Source of the DNA: JBCCMA01 sp039026595
Lineage (GTDB): Bacteria; Pseudomonadota; Gammaproteobacteria; Steroidobacterales; JBCCMA01
Assembly: GCA_039026595.1 (NCBI GenBank)
Contig: JBCCMA010000073.1
Location: forward strand, 1-16,829
Reading direction: 5' to 3'
DNA: 16,829 nt
In this document: in pieces, positions 6,440 to 13,776 of the stretch
Layout: each line of letters starts with the position of its first letter
How positions within the stretch are numbered: position 1 is the first letter of the stretch
Notes under the pieces: model-generated
The model's input: the letters and a program-made list of their open reading frames with translations, nothing else
What the model was told of the DNA's origin: nothing
The model's database searches: none
Position numbers and translations under genes: made by a program

Positions 6440-8675
6440 GGCAGACCTCCATCGCCTGATAGCCGGCGTCCTGCATCGCCTGCATCACACCCTTGGCGTT
6501 CTCCGGGCACAACGCGATCATAGAGCCCCCGCCCCCGCCGCCCGTCAGCTTGGCACCCAGCGCACCGTGGCGCCGCGCGATCTGCACCATCTCCTCGAGC
6601 TCCCAGCACGACACCTGCAGCGCGTTCAAAAGCCCCTGACAGATGTTCATCATCTCGCCGAGCTGTGCCCAGTCCGCGTTGAGCATGGCGTCGCGGCCCT
6701 GCAACGTCACCGTATCGATTTCATCGAACAAACGTTCGTACTGTTTCGGGTGGCGCTGCCATGCCTCACGCACCGTGGCGACCGTTTTGGCCGTCAGGCT
6801 TTCCACACCGGTCATTCCGATCACGAGCGGCAAAGGCGCGTCCAGTTCAATGGGCTCGACGTGCGGCGGATCGTCTTTGCGAAACAACAGAGTCTGACCG
6901 TAGGTGGCGACCGTGTTGTCCACACCGGAGGGCGTGCCGTGCGCCATTTTTTCGGAATCAAACGCCAGTTGATTGACGGCGTGATCGTCGAGCCCGAGGT
7001 TGAACTTGTCGTCAAGGGCGCGAATGATCGCCACCGCCAGCGCCGCTGAACCGCCCAGGCCCATCGCACGCGGCAGACCGGGAAAGACCTCAATGCTCAA
7101 GTCGCGATCCGCCAACCCGAGGCGATCCAGAATCATGGCGGCCGGTTTTTCAAAACCACGCTGCTTGCCAGGGTCGCGCGTCAGTGTGTAACGCACGTCC
7201 CATCGGGCGATCGAAATAACCACGCCGTTGACCGTCGTCTCGCGCACGCGCGCCTGAATCGCCATCGGCACCGGCGCGGCGATAGCGTGACGTCCGTACA
7301 CCACCGCGTGCTCACCCAGTACGATGACCTTGCCGTGACCATTGCCGAGCGGTCCCGTGACCGGGCGTTCCGGCTCGACCGAGTCGGCCTGCTTCCGAGC
7401 CTCCGAGACCAGGTCCCGTGCTTTCCAGACCTTGATTTCCTGACTTTCAATCAAACGTTCGACCACAGTGTCGAAGATGTCCGGCGTTGCACCCGCCGCC
7501 ATCGCCACCGTCCGGGCGTGCAACGTCATGTGGCCCTTCTGAATACCATCGGTGGCGAGCGCACGCAGCGCACTGAAGTTCTGCGCCAGCCCCACGGCGC
7601 CCATCACCTCCGCCAACTCAGTGGCGCGCTCCACGCCAAGAAGTCGCAGATTAAGCGCGACGGTTGGATTGGACTGCAGCGGCCCGCCAACCGTACCCAC
7701 CTTGATCGGTATCTCGATATCGCCAACCAACCGACCTTCGCCATCCACGGACCATCGGGTCAGCGATGTGTATCCGTGCCCGCGGGCGGCGTACGCGTGC
7801 GCGCCGGCTTCAATTGCGCGCCAGTCGTTGCCGGTGGCCAGTGCGACCGCGTCGATGCCGTTCATGACGCCCTTGTTGTGGGTCGCCGCCCGGTACGGAT
7901 CAACCCGCGCAAACTCGCTGGCCACCACGATGCCGTCGCGCACCGCCTCGCCATCAAATTTCTTGCCAGCCAACTGCTCAACACGGATGGCGCAGCGCGC
8001 GCGCACCATAGCGCGATCCGTAAGATTGGACAGGATGCGCAGGAACACCTTGCCGCCGGTGATTTCCTCGACCAGCGGCGCGACACCCTCGCACATCGTG
8101 TTGACGAGATTGGCGCCCATGGCATCGCACGTATTGACCAACAGATGCACAACAAGAAGATCGCCCACGGCGCTGCCGGTCGTGTGCTGGAGCACTTCGA
8201 TATCCACCGCCCCACCACCGCGCGCCACCATGTTGGGGTGCAGGGAATTGGCAATGTTCAGGAGCTCATTCTTGCGCTCCAGCAGTCGCGCTTTGGCCCG
8301 GCCAGGCTTGGGCACATCCACGAGCTGGACCTGCCCTATGAGGATCGGGTCGGTGGACTCGGCCTCAAACCCGCCGCTCGCGCGCGCCAGCTTGGCTGCG
8401 GAGCTCAGTGCCGCAACGATCGAGGGCTCTTCGACCACAACCGGCACGACGTAGTCCCGACCGTTGATGAGGAAATTCAGGCCGAGCCCGACGGGCAACC
8501 CCATCACCCCGATGACGTTTTCGATCATCTTGTCCGCGCCGGACAAATTTAGCGTGTGATCACCGCGCGACAGCGCGGCAAAGTCGCCGTCGTTGATCAG
8601 ACCGCGCTCGCGCATCGCGGCAACACGTTCATCCACCGACATCCGGTAAAAACCGGGAAAGCGGGAGTGGCTCAT
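6426..8675 (-). CDS. mvaA-mvk: HMG-CoA reductase (class II) - mevalonate kinase fusion protein
   Basis: One uninterrupted 749-residue reading frame carrying two consecutive mevalonate enzymes. Residues 1 to about 430 are a class II HMG-CoA reductase, making mevalonate from HMG-CoA: ENVIG at 52-56, EEPSIVAA with catalytic E83, DAMGAN at 184-189, HNKGVMNGID with K268, D284 in ATGND, and H382 in GHMTLHA. These match E83, K267, D283 and H381 of the Pseudomonas mevalonii enzyme almost number for number. After a linker of about 15 residues (430-445), residues 446-749 form a complete GHMP mevalonate kinase: GKVIVLGEHAVVYG at 448-461, GLGGSAAL with S543, GTPSGVDN with D586 and its partner E575, and the glycine-rich LTGGGGGGSM at 710-719. 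No in-frame start codon or ribosome site lies near the junction. The ATG at 8675 has AGGAG upstream; the frame is open further, but would run into the previous gene. The NADH or NADPH preference cannot be read off. Confidence 0.95.
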   Translation of the reverse strand: MSHSRFPGFYRMSVDERVAAMRERGLINDGDFAALSRGDHTLNLSGADKMIENVIGVMGLPVGLGLNFLINGRDYVVPVVVEEPSIVAALSSAAKLARASGGFEAESTDPILIGQVQLVDVPKPGRAKARLLERKNELLNIANSLHPNMVARGGGAVDIEVLQHTTGSAVGDLLVVHLLVNTCDAMGANLVNTMCEGVAPLVEEITGGKVFLRILSNLTDRAMVRARCAIRVEQLAGKKFDGEAVRDGIVVASEFARVDPYRAATHNKGVMNGIDAVALATGNDWRAIEAGAHAYAARGHGYTSLTRWSVDGEGRLVGDIEIPIKVGTVGGPLQSNPTVALNLRLLGVERATELAEVMGAVGLAQNFSALRALATDGIQKGHMTLHARTVAMAAGATPDIFDTVVERLIESQEIKVWKARDLVSEARKQADSVEPERPVTGPLGNGHGKVIVLGEHAVVYGRHAIAAPVPMAIQARVRETTVNGVVISIARWDVRYTLTRDPGKQRGFEKPAAMILDRLGLADRDLSIEVFPGLPRAMGLGGSAALAVAIIRALDDKFNLGLDDHAVNQLAFDSEKMAHGTPSGVDNTVATYGQTLLFRKDDPPHVEPIELDAPLPLVIGMTGVESLTAKTVATVREAWQRHPKQYERLFDEIDTVTLQGRDAMLNADWAQLGEMMNICQGLLNALQVSCWELEEMVQIARRHGALGAKLTGGGGGGSMIALCPENAKGVMQAMQDAGYQAMEVCLGQS
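6446..6450 (-). promoter_or_regulatory. Shine-Dalgarno site for idi inside the end of the fusion gene
   Basis: GGAGG on the minus strand, six bases before the TTG at 6439. It lies within the last codons of the HMGR-MVK gene and is what decides the non-ATG start of idi. Confidence 0.75.
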
Positions 8676-8727
8676 AAGGCTGAGGCTCCTTGGCCCTGCT
8701 CGTGGTTCATCGTCATGCGACCCGGAC

Positions 8728-9795
8728 TCAACCTTGCGCGGCCCTGACCATAGGCGCAGGCTCGGCAGGGGCAAGCGGCAGGTCTCGCGTCAGCCGATCG
8801 AACACACGACCGATCACGCGATTACTCCGACCCGCCACGTTCGAGAACAAAATGGTGGCATGTACGGCTCGGCGCGACACCTTGACCTGCTGGGCGGCGG
8901 TGTAGTCCGGCTGTCCTGCGATCTTCCGCAGCGTCAGTACTGCCAGTCCGATGGACCACAGACAAAAACGGCGTATACCCACCTCGCGTTTGGGGATGGT
9001 CTGTGTGTAGTGCAACGCTTCGCGTAACCCGGCGTGCGCCACACCGATCAGCGTATTGAGACCAGCCTGGTAGGCCCGCCCGTTACGGTCGGGCGACAGA
9101 TCGGTCAGATCGAAACCCTGCTGGGCAAACACCTCGCGCGGCAGCCAGCATGTATCGGCGTCGCGATCCTCCCAGATATCCTTGAGGATGTTGGTCATCT
9201 GCAATCCGCGACCAAACGCAACCGAGCGTTCCATCAGCTCAGCCTTGTGGGCGTCGATGTCGCGATTATGGGCGCAGAACAACTCCGTCAGCATCTCGCC
9301 GACAACGCCGGCCACGACATAGCAGTACTCTTTGAGATCGCCGAGGGTGGCAAGGCCACGTCGGCTTTTGTCAGTCTGAAAGCGCGACATGCCCGTGCAC
9401 ATGATGCGCAAACATCGAACGAGCGCTGTGCGTTGGCGCAGCGGCAATGCTCGCGTGGTGGCCATGACCTGATCGGCGTGCTCAACCAGCTCGCGCTCCG
9501 CGTCCAGCATATTGTCGGACAGCAACGGCGTCAGTTCACCGGCGAACCGCAATGCCTTGCGCGGATCGTCCACCGCATCCAGAAAGAGCGTCTGAAAGTC
9601 GCGCTTGGTCGCAGCGGTCAGGGTCGGTTCATCTTCAACAGTGTCGGCGATCCGACACATCAAGTAGGCATTGATTACCGTGTCGCGCAACGGAACAGGA
9701 AGCTGCGGGATGGTCAGTGCGAACGTGCGCGATACACGGGGAAGGATTCGACGCTCGAACGCGCGAGCCGGCGTGTGGGTGTGATCCGGAGACAT
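8728..9795 (-). CDS. Squalene/phytoene synthase family, probably squalene synthase
   Basis: A 355-residue head-to-head prenyl transferase that joins two allylic diphosphates. The first Asp-rich motif is DTVED at residues 51-55 (after SRTFALTIPQLP and CRIA) and the second is DIWED at 206-210 (after QMTNILK), both needed for Mg-diphosphate binding. The segment YCYVVAGVVGEMLTELF at 157-173 resembles the YC-VAG-VG signature of squalene synthases more than the phytoene synthase equivalent, and the FPP synthase next door supplies C15 substrate. Squalene is therefore the likely product; dehydrosqualene or another C30 product remains possible. No C-terminal membrane anchor is visible. The gene starts 86 bases after the phosphomevalonate kinase and ends 52 bases before the HMGR-MVK start. 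The 86-base gap could hold an internal promoter, but I see no convincing one. The ATG lacks a strong ribosome site. Confidence 0.86.
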   Translation of the reverse strand: MSPDHTHTPARAFERRILPRVSRTFALTIPQLPVPLRDTVINAYLMCRIADTVEDEPTLTAATKRDFQTLFLDAVDDPRKALRFAGELTPLLSDNMLDAERELVEHADQVMATTRALPLRQRTALVRCLRIMCTGMSRFQTDKSRRGLATLGDLKEYCYVVAGVVGEMLTELFCAHNRDIDAHKAELMERSVAFGRGLQMTNILKDIWEDRDADTCWLPREVFAQQGFDLTDLSPDRNGRAYQAGLNTLIGVAHAGLREALHYTQTIPKREVGIRRFCLWSIGLAVLTLRKIAGQPDYTAAQQVKVSRRAVHATILFSNVAGRSNRVIGRVFDRLTRDLPLAPAEPAPMVRAAQG

Positions 9796-9881
9796 TCGAT
9801 ATCGCTGCTCGCACCGATGTTCAGCAACAGACGATCGTGGCGCCTGACAGCCCGAAGAGTAGCATTCGCGTGCGTTGAACT

Positions 9882-10889
9882 CTACTTGGCCGACCGTTTT
9901 GCAAGGCCCAGTGACAGCAGGGAAAACCCGCTCTGACCAGACCGCACGGCGTGTTGGAACCGCGCCATTGCCTCTGCACTTTGCGTGAAGGCCAGACCCA
10001 CATCGCCGCCGCCAGCCCCGCTGGGTTTGTACGTCACACCATGCGCGACCGCCAGACGGCGCAATTCTGTGTGCTCGTCGGACTGGATATTGATCCTCGC
10101 GGCCTTGCCCAGCCTTGCCATCGCCGCACCGTATTCACCGGCGACCGTGCAAAAAGTCGCTCCGTCATCCTTCTCAAGCGCGCGAACACCGGCGTGCGCA
10201 AGGTCACCCAGTGCGCGCATATGTTCATCGAAGTGCGCGCGGTGACTGGCGCGCCAGTGTTCGAGGCGATTCAGAAAGTGACCCGTCGACACGGACTTCC
10301 CGGTGTAAACGGCGCACCAGTGAACACCGACAGGTAATGCCGCGTCGCGAATCGACACGGCGTCCCCACGCTGAAAGACCGTCAGACCACCGGCGAGCGC
10401 CGCGGCAACATCCAGACCGCTTCCGAGACCCTGCTGGCATTGGCGGTGCGCATGGTCGATCTGCTCAAACGCATCGATCCGGTTCACATCGGGTGCGAAG
10501 CAGCGATGGCAGGCAACCAGAACGGCGGCCGACGAACCCAGCCCCAGTTTCCCTTGGCCGGCAAACAACGCCGAGCTGTCAATCTGCACATTCTGAGGTT
10601 GCTGTGCGTCGACATGACCGGCACAGGCCATGACCGATAGCAGGCCGCATACCAACTGAAGGGGCCCGTCCGGCAGCGGGTCCGTCCCCGGCGTGAACGC
10701 GATCTCCGGCCAGTCGCGCTTGGTCGCGGCGACCGTCCAGCTCCGCGCCGCCCGTCGGGTGCCCACCGCATAACGGTCAACAGCGCCCACCACCGCCGGC
10801 GCACCGTTCAGGACCGCATACTCGCCAAGGAAGACCAGCTTGCCCGGCGCGCGGGCCGACACAACGCTGTCAGTCGACGATTCGGGCAT
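9882..10889 (-). CDS. mvaK2: Phosphomevalonate kinase (GHMP family)
   Basis: Phosphorylates mevalonate 5-phosphate to the diphosphate. The 335-residue protein has the GHMP-kinase order: APGKLVFLGEYAVLNG at residues 14-29, the ATP-loop KLGLGSSAAVLVA at 114-126, QQGLGSGLDVAAALAGG at 152-168 with D160, the YTGKSVST segment near 195-202, and KPSGAGGGDVGLAF at 288-301. The GSGLDVAA, TG--VST and KPSGAGGGD motifs separate phosphomevalonate kinases from mevalonate kinases, and the mevalonate kinase role is already filled by the fusion. The ATG at 10889 is preferred because homology starts 11 residues later; the frame is open to 11021, but that part would lie inside mvaD. The start overlaps the end of mvaD by 20 bases, with only a weak GGGTGG upstream, implying coupling. 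Confidence 0.9.
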   Translation of the reverse strand: MPESSTDSVVSARAPGKLVFLGEYAVLNGAPAVVGAVDRYAVGTRRAARSWTVAATKRDWPEIAFTPGTDPLPDGPLQLVCGLLSVMACAGHVDAQQPQNVQIDSSALFAGQGKLGLGSSAAVLVACHRCFAPDVNRIDAFEQIDHAHRQCQQGLGSGLDVAAALAGGLTVFQRGDAVSIRDAALPVGVHWCAVYTGKSVSTGHFLNRLEHWRASHRAHFDEHMRALGDLAHAGVRALEKDDGATFCTVAGEYGAAMARLGKAARINIQSDEHTELRRLAVAHGVTYKPSGAGGGDVGLAFTQSAEAMARFQHAVRSGQSGFSLLSLGLAKRSAK

Positions 10890-11850
10890 CGCCACCCAGA
10901 CCGACGTGCAGCGTCTCAACGACACCCGGCAGCTCGTCGAGCGCCGCGCGCACACTCGCCGCACTCTCCGGTGTACACACCGCCTTGACCTGCGCACCGG
11001 CATCAATCGTGAAAAACACATCGAGGCCGTCAGCTCTCAGGGCACGGACTCGCTCGATACACGACAGTGTCGCGGGGTTCCAGTAGATCAGGCCGGGCTC
11101 GGAGGACAGCATCAGGCCATGCATCTTCAGGCAACTGTGTTCCGATACGCGCGCAAGCGCCGGGAAATTCCGGTCGTCCAACGCGCTGCGTGCGTCGCCC
11201 ATATCGGCGACGTGGCTGTCAATCCACGCGCGATAGTACGGTGACGTGTCTCTGGTCAGATTCATTCCATCAGTCGAGAGGTGGCGTTTTTGTCCCGTCG
11301 TGGTCACTGCAACCACTACCTCAAGCGGCCAGACGTGCTCTGGCACAATCTGATGCGCCGCCGGTGACGCCGCGTCAGGCCCGGCCATCTCAACAAACCC
11401 GCCGTACAGGGACCTCGCCGCGGAGCCGGAGCCCTGCCGCGCCAACGCCGACAGTGCTGTGCCGTTGAGCGTCATGGCAAAGGCGCGCGTCGCGGCGAGC
11501 GCCAGTGCGGCAAACCCGGACGCCGAAGAGGCAAGGCCGGATGCGGTGGGAAAATTATTGACGGTGGCCACCGACACGCGACGGGTATCGTCGGCCTGCG
11601 CGCGCACCAGATCGACAAACGCAGAAACCCGGTCGGCGACCGCCGGCCGCGCGGGCTCCCCGTTCAACTGAATAACATCATCCGGGCCATCGATCAGAGT
11701 GACCGTGGTGTCGCTGGTCAGCGTGTCGAGCGTAATCGACAGGGAGGGCACGGCGGGCACGTTGCCGGACCGCTCGGCCTTGCCCCAGTACTTGACCAGC
11801 GCGATGTTGGGGTGCGCAACGGCGCGCACGCCGCTGTGTTCGATACTCAT
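10870..11850 (-). CDS. mvaD: Diphosphomevalonate decarboxylase
   Basis: ATP-dependent decarboxylation of mevalonate 5-diphosphate to IPP. At 326 residues it is the usual bacterial length. Signatures in order: NIALVKYWGK at 15-24, NNFPTASGLASSASGFAAL at 98-116 (ATP loop), GSGSAARSLYGGFVEM at 140-155, KRHLSTDGMNLT at 188-199 and TIDAGAQVK at 281-289. S192 and D283 fall at the same residue numbers as the substrate-binding serine and the essential aspartate of the staphylococcal enzyme, supporting a true diphosphomevalonate decarboxylase over the archaeal-type phosphomevalonate variant. The usual first serine of the SS pair is leucine here (L191). The ATG at 11850 is preferred to an in-frame TTG three codons earlier. 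It is the first gene of the minus-strand mevalonate operon and is divergent from ispA. Confidence 0.93.
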   Translation of the reverse strand: MSIEHSGVRAVAHPNIALVKYWGKAERSGNVPAVPSLSITLDTLTSDTTVTLIDGPDDVIQLNGEPARPAVADRVSAFVDLVRAQADDTRRVSVATVNNFPTASGLASSASGFAALALAATRAFAMTLNGTALSALARQGSGSAARSLYGGFVEMAGPDAASPAAHQIVPEHVWPLEVVVAVTTTGQKRHLSTDGMNLTRDTSPYYRAWIDSHVADMGDARSALDDRNFPALARVSEHSCLKMHGLMLSSEPGLIYWNPATLSCIERVRALRADGLDVFFTIDAGAQVKAVCTPESAASVRAALDELPGVVETLHVGLGGDARIVD

Positions 11851-11882
11851 GCCGTCCAACGGGACGTCGCCCGGGGCTCAGA

Positions 11883-11903
11883 ATTGCCGTAGCATACAGC
11901 AAT
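11883..11903. promoter_or_regulatory. Near-perfect 21-bp palindrome, candidate operator
   Basis: Two 9-base arms, ATTGCCGTA and TACAGCAAT, match as an inverted repeat at 8 of 9 positions around a 3-base centre. The site lies in the 71-bp gap between the divergent mvaD and ispA genes, 32 bases from the mvaD ATG and 18 from the ispA ATG, and overlaps a TATGCT that could be a -10 on the minus strand. Size and symmetry suit a dimeric repressor or activator. No regulator gene is in the window, and I could not define a full promoter for either gene. Confidence 0.5.
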
Positions 11904-11921
11904 CTCGTCGAACGACCTGCC

Positions 11922-12827
11922 ATGACCGCGTCTTCCCCGTTTTCAGATCGCGCGCCCGACTACCTCGATCGCGTTAATGGTGTCCTGTCCCGCGCCCTGC
12001 CGGACGCCGAGGCGTTTCCGCAGCATCTCAATGAAGCGATGCGCTACAGCGTTCTGGGTGGCGGCAAGCGCATACGCCCCTTGTTGGCCTACGCCACCGG
12101 CGAGGTCTTCGACATCGATTTAGAGCGACTCGATCCGGTCGCGGCATCGGTTGAGCTGATCCATGCTTTTTCGCTGGTCCACGATGACCTCCCCGCGATG
12201 GACGACGACGACCTTCGCCGCGGGCGTCCGACGACGCACAGGGCCTTCGACGAAGCCACCGCAATTCTAGCCGGTGATGCGCTTCAAATTCAGGCATTTA
12301 CGCTGCTTTCAAACGATCCTGCTTTAAGCGTGGATCCCGCGCTCCAGATTCGCCTTGTACGGACATTGGCCGACGCGACGGGCGTCGACGGGATGACAGG
12401 CGGTCAAGCGGTTGATCTGGCCTCTGCCGGCCGCCGATTATCCCTCGATGAGCTTGAGATGATGCACGCGCGAAAGACAGGCGTCCTCATTCGGGCCGCC
12501 ATCAACATGGCATGGCAATGCAGCGCCAGCCCCGAACCGACCCACGGGGCAGCCCTCAATGAATTTGCTCGACGCATCGGTCTGGCGTTTCAGATTCGCG
12601 ATGATGTACTCGATATCGAGGGCCACACCGCAACAATTGGAAAACCGCAAGGGTCCGACGCTGCGGCCAACAAGGCGACGTACCCGTCGCTTCTGGGCCT
12701 CGATGAGGCCAAAGCGCGCGCTGATGATCTCTTTACTGGGGCCGTTGCGCTGCTCGATGCAGAGATTCCCGGTGCAATTGAACCGCTGGCCTGGATGGCG
12801 GACTACATCGTCAACCGAAAGAGCTGA
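11922..12827 (+). CDS. ispA: Farnesyl diphosphate synthase
   Basis: Condenses DMAPP with two IPP to make FPP (C15), the substrate of the neighbouring squalene synthase. The 301-residue protein has the first Asp-rich motif HDDLPAMDDDDLRRGRPT (D88 onward) and the second, FQIRDDVLDIEG, with DD at 227-228, plus GGGKRIRP at 46-53 and KPQGSDAAANKATYPSLLG at 241-259. Two features point to C15 rather than longer chains: the two-residue insertion in the first motif (DD-x4-D) and the aromatic F83 five residues before it, both typical of bacterial type II FPP synthases such as E. coli IspA. It starts at ATG 11922 without a clear Shine-Dalgarno site. It is divergent from the mevalonate operon and is probably controlled together with it through the shared 71-bp gap. 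Confidence 0.93.
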   Translation: MTASSPFSDRAPDYLDRVNGVLSRALPDAEAFPQHLNEAMRYSVLGGGKRIRPLLAYATGEVFDIDLERLDPVAASVELIHAFSLVHDDLPAMDDDDLRRGRPTTHRAFDEATAILAGDALQIQAFTLLSNDPALSVDPALQIRLVRTLADATGVDGMTGGQAVDLASAGRRLSLDELEMMHARKTGVLIRAAINMAWQCSASPEPTHGAALNEFARRIGLAFQIRDDVLDIEGHTATIGKPQGSDAAANKATYPSLLGLDEAKARADDLFTGAVALLDAEIPGAIEPLAWMADYIVNRKS

Positions 12828-12837
12828 CCGAGAAAAA

Positions 12838-12870
12838 CGCGACCCCGACACGCGCGGCGTCGGGGTCGCG
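12838..12870 (-). terminator. Rho-independent terminator of mscS, possibly also used by ispA
   Basis: A perfect 12-bp stem (CGCGACCCCGAC with its complement) closes a 9-base loop. On the minus strand it begins 5 bases after the mscS stop and is followed by GTTTTT, a standard intrinsic terminator. On the plus strand it begins 10 bases after the ispA stop but is not followed by T residues, so it may only block or protect that transcript. Confidence 0.8.
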
Positions 12871-12875
12871 CATGA

Positions 12876-13694
12876 TCAGCCTTCCGGCGGAATCATATGC
12901 ACATCCCGCTGCGGGAACGGGATGCTGATGCCCGCGGCGTCCAGCGCTTTTTTGATCACCTCGGTGACGTCGTGTGACGCCGGTGCGTAGGTTTCTGATT
13001 TGACCCACGGACGTACCGCCAGATTGACACTGCTGTCGCCGAGCGATGCCACGGTGACTTTGGGTGCGGGCTCAGACAGAACGTATTCACTTTTCTGAAC
13101 AGCCTCCACCAGTACTTCGCGCGCTTTGTCGATGGAATCGCCGTAGCCGATGCCCACCTCAAGATCGAGGCGACGCAGTTCCGACTCAGTGTAATTCACG
13201 ATTTCCGCCGACATGATCTGACCATTGGGAATAATGATCTTGATCTTGTCCGGCGTGCGCAGCGTGGTCGTGAACACGTCCACTTCTTCGACGAAGCCTT
13301 CCTGTCCGGACACATTGACCAGATCACCCAGCTTGTACGGGCGGAAGATAATCATGAGCACACCGGCCGCGAAGTTCGCCAGTGAGCCCTGAAGCGCCAG
13401 TCCGACCGCAAGACCGGCCGCACCAATCACGGCAACGAGCGATGCAGTTTGAATGCCAAGCGCCCCAATCGTCGCGATAACGACAAACGTCAGCAGCAGC
13501 GCGTAGACGATGTTGCGCAGGAATTTCGACAGCATCGGGTCGAGGCTTGACCGTTCCATGACTTTGGCAACGATGCTGGTCACCAGCTTCGCAATCCATC
13601 GCCCGATGATGAAGATGGCGAGGGCCTTCAAAAACATCAGGCCATATTCGGTTCCGTACTGCTTCGCGAGCGGCAGCAATTCTTCGTAGTTCAT
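12876..13694 (-). CDS. mscS: Small-conductance mechanosensitive channel MscS
   Basis: Inner-membrane channel that opens under membrane tension and releases solutes on hypo-osmotic shock. The 272-residue length is close to E. coli MscS (286). TM1 is at about residues 18-42, TM2 at 58-81, and the pore helix TM3 at 86-115 with the Gly/Ala-rich packing surface (GAAGLAVGLALQGSLANFAAG) and the following FRPYKLGDLV. The beta domain follows with FVEEVDVFTTTLRTPDKIKIIIPNGQI, and an alpha/beta domain ends the protein. The ATG at 13694 is chosen because GGGGGA lies 6 bases upstream and the protein begins like other MscS proteins; the frame extends to 13841 but would overlap the neighbouring gene. An 82-bp gap on its 5' side may hold its own promoter. 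Confidence 0.92.
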   Translation of the reverse strand: MNYEELLPLAKQYGTEYGLMFLKALAIFIIGRWIAKLVTSIVAKVMERSSLDPMLSKFLRNIVYALLLTFVVIATIGALGIQTASLVAVIGAAGLAVGLALQGSLANFAAGVLMIIFRPYKLGDLVNVSGQEGFVEEVDVFTTTLRTPDKIKIIIPNGQIMSAEIVNYTESELRRLDLEVGIGYGDSIDKAREVLVEAVQKSEYVLSEPAPKVTVASLGDSSVNLAVRPWVKSETYAPASHDVTEVIKKALDAAGISIPFPQRDVHMIPPEG

Positions 13695-13776
13695 TGTGGA
13701 TCCCCCAGTGTGGAGATCAGAGTGTACCCAATTCGGCCGCACTCTCCGCACCGCGACACCCTTGTTCGCAATGCCG

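Noticed and set aside
7287..8552. A 421-codon open frame on the plus strand, antisense to the HMGR-MVK gene
   Set aside because: It has no recognisable domain, is rich in Arg, His and Gln as antisense GC-rich frames are, and lies wholly inside a gene with intact catalytic motifs.
8676..8774. An upstream extension of the HMGR-MVK frame by 33 residues
   Set aside because: It would overlap the squalene synthase gene by 47 bases, has no reductase homology, and the ATG at 8675 has its own AGGAG.
9796..9881. A possible internal promoter or terminator between the phosphomevalonate kinase and squalene synthase genes
   Set aside because: The short AGAGT/ACTCT repeat is too far apart to be a convincing stem, and no paired -35/-10 elements at proper spacing are visible.
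9034..9936. A 300-codon open frame on the plus strand, antisense to the squalene synthase gene
   Set aside because: The opposite strand has both Asp-rich motifs of the synthase family; this frame shows no family signature and has shadow-like composition.
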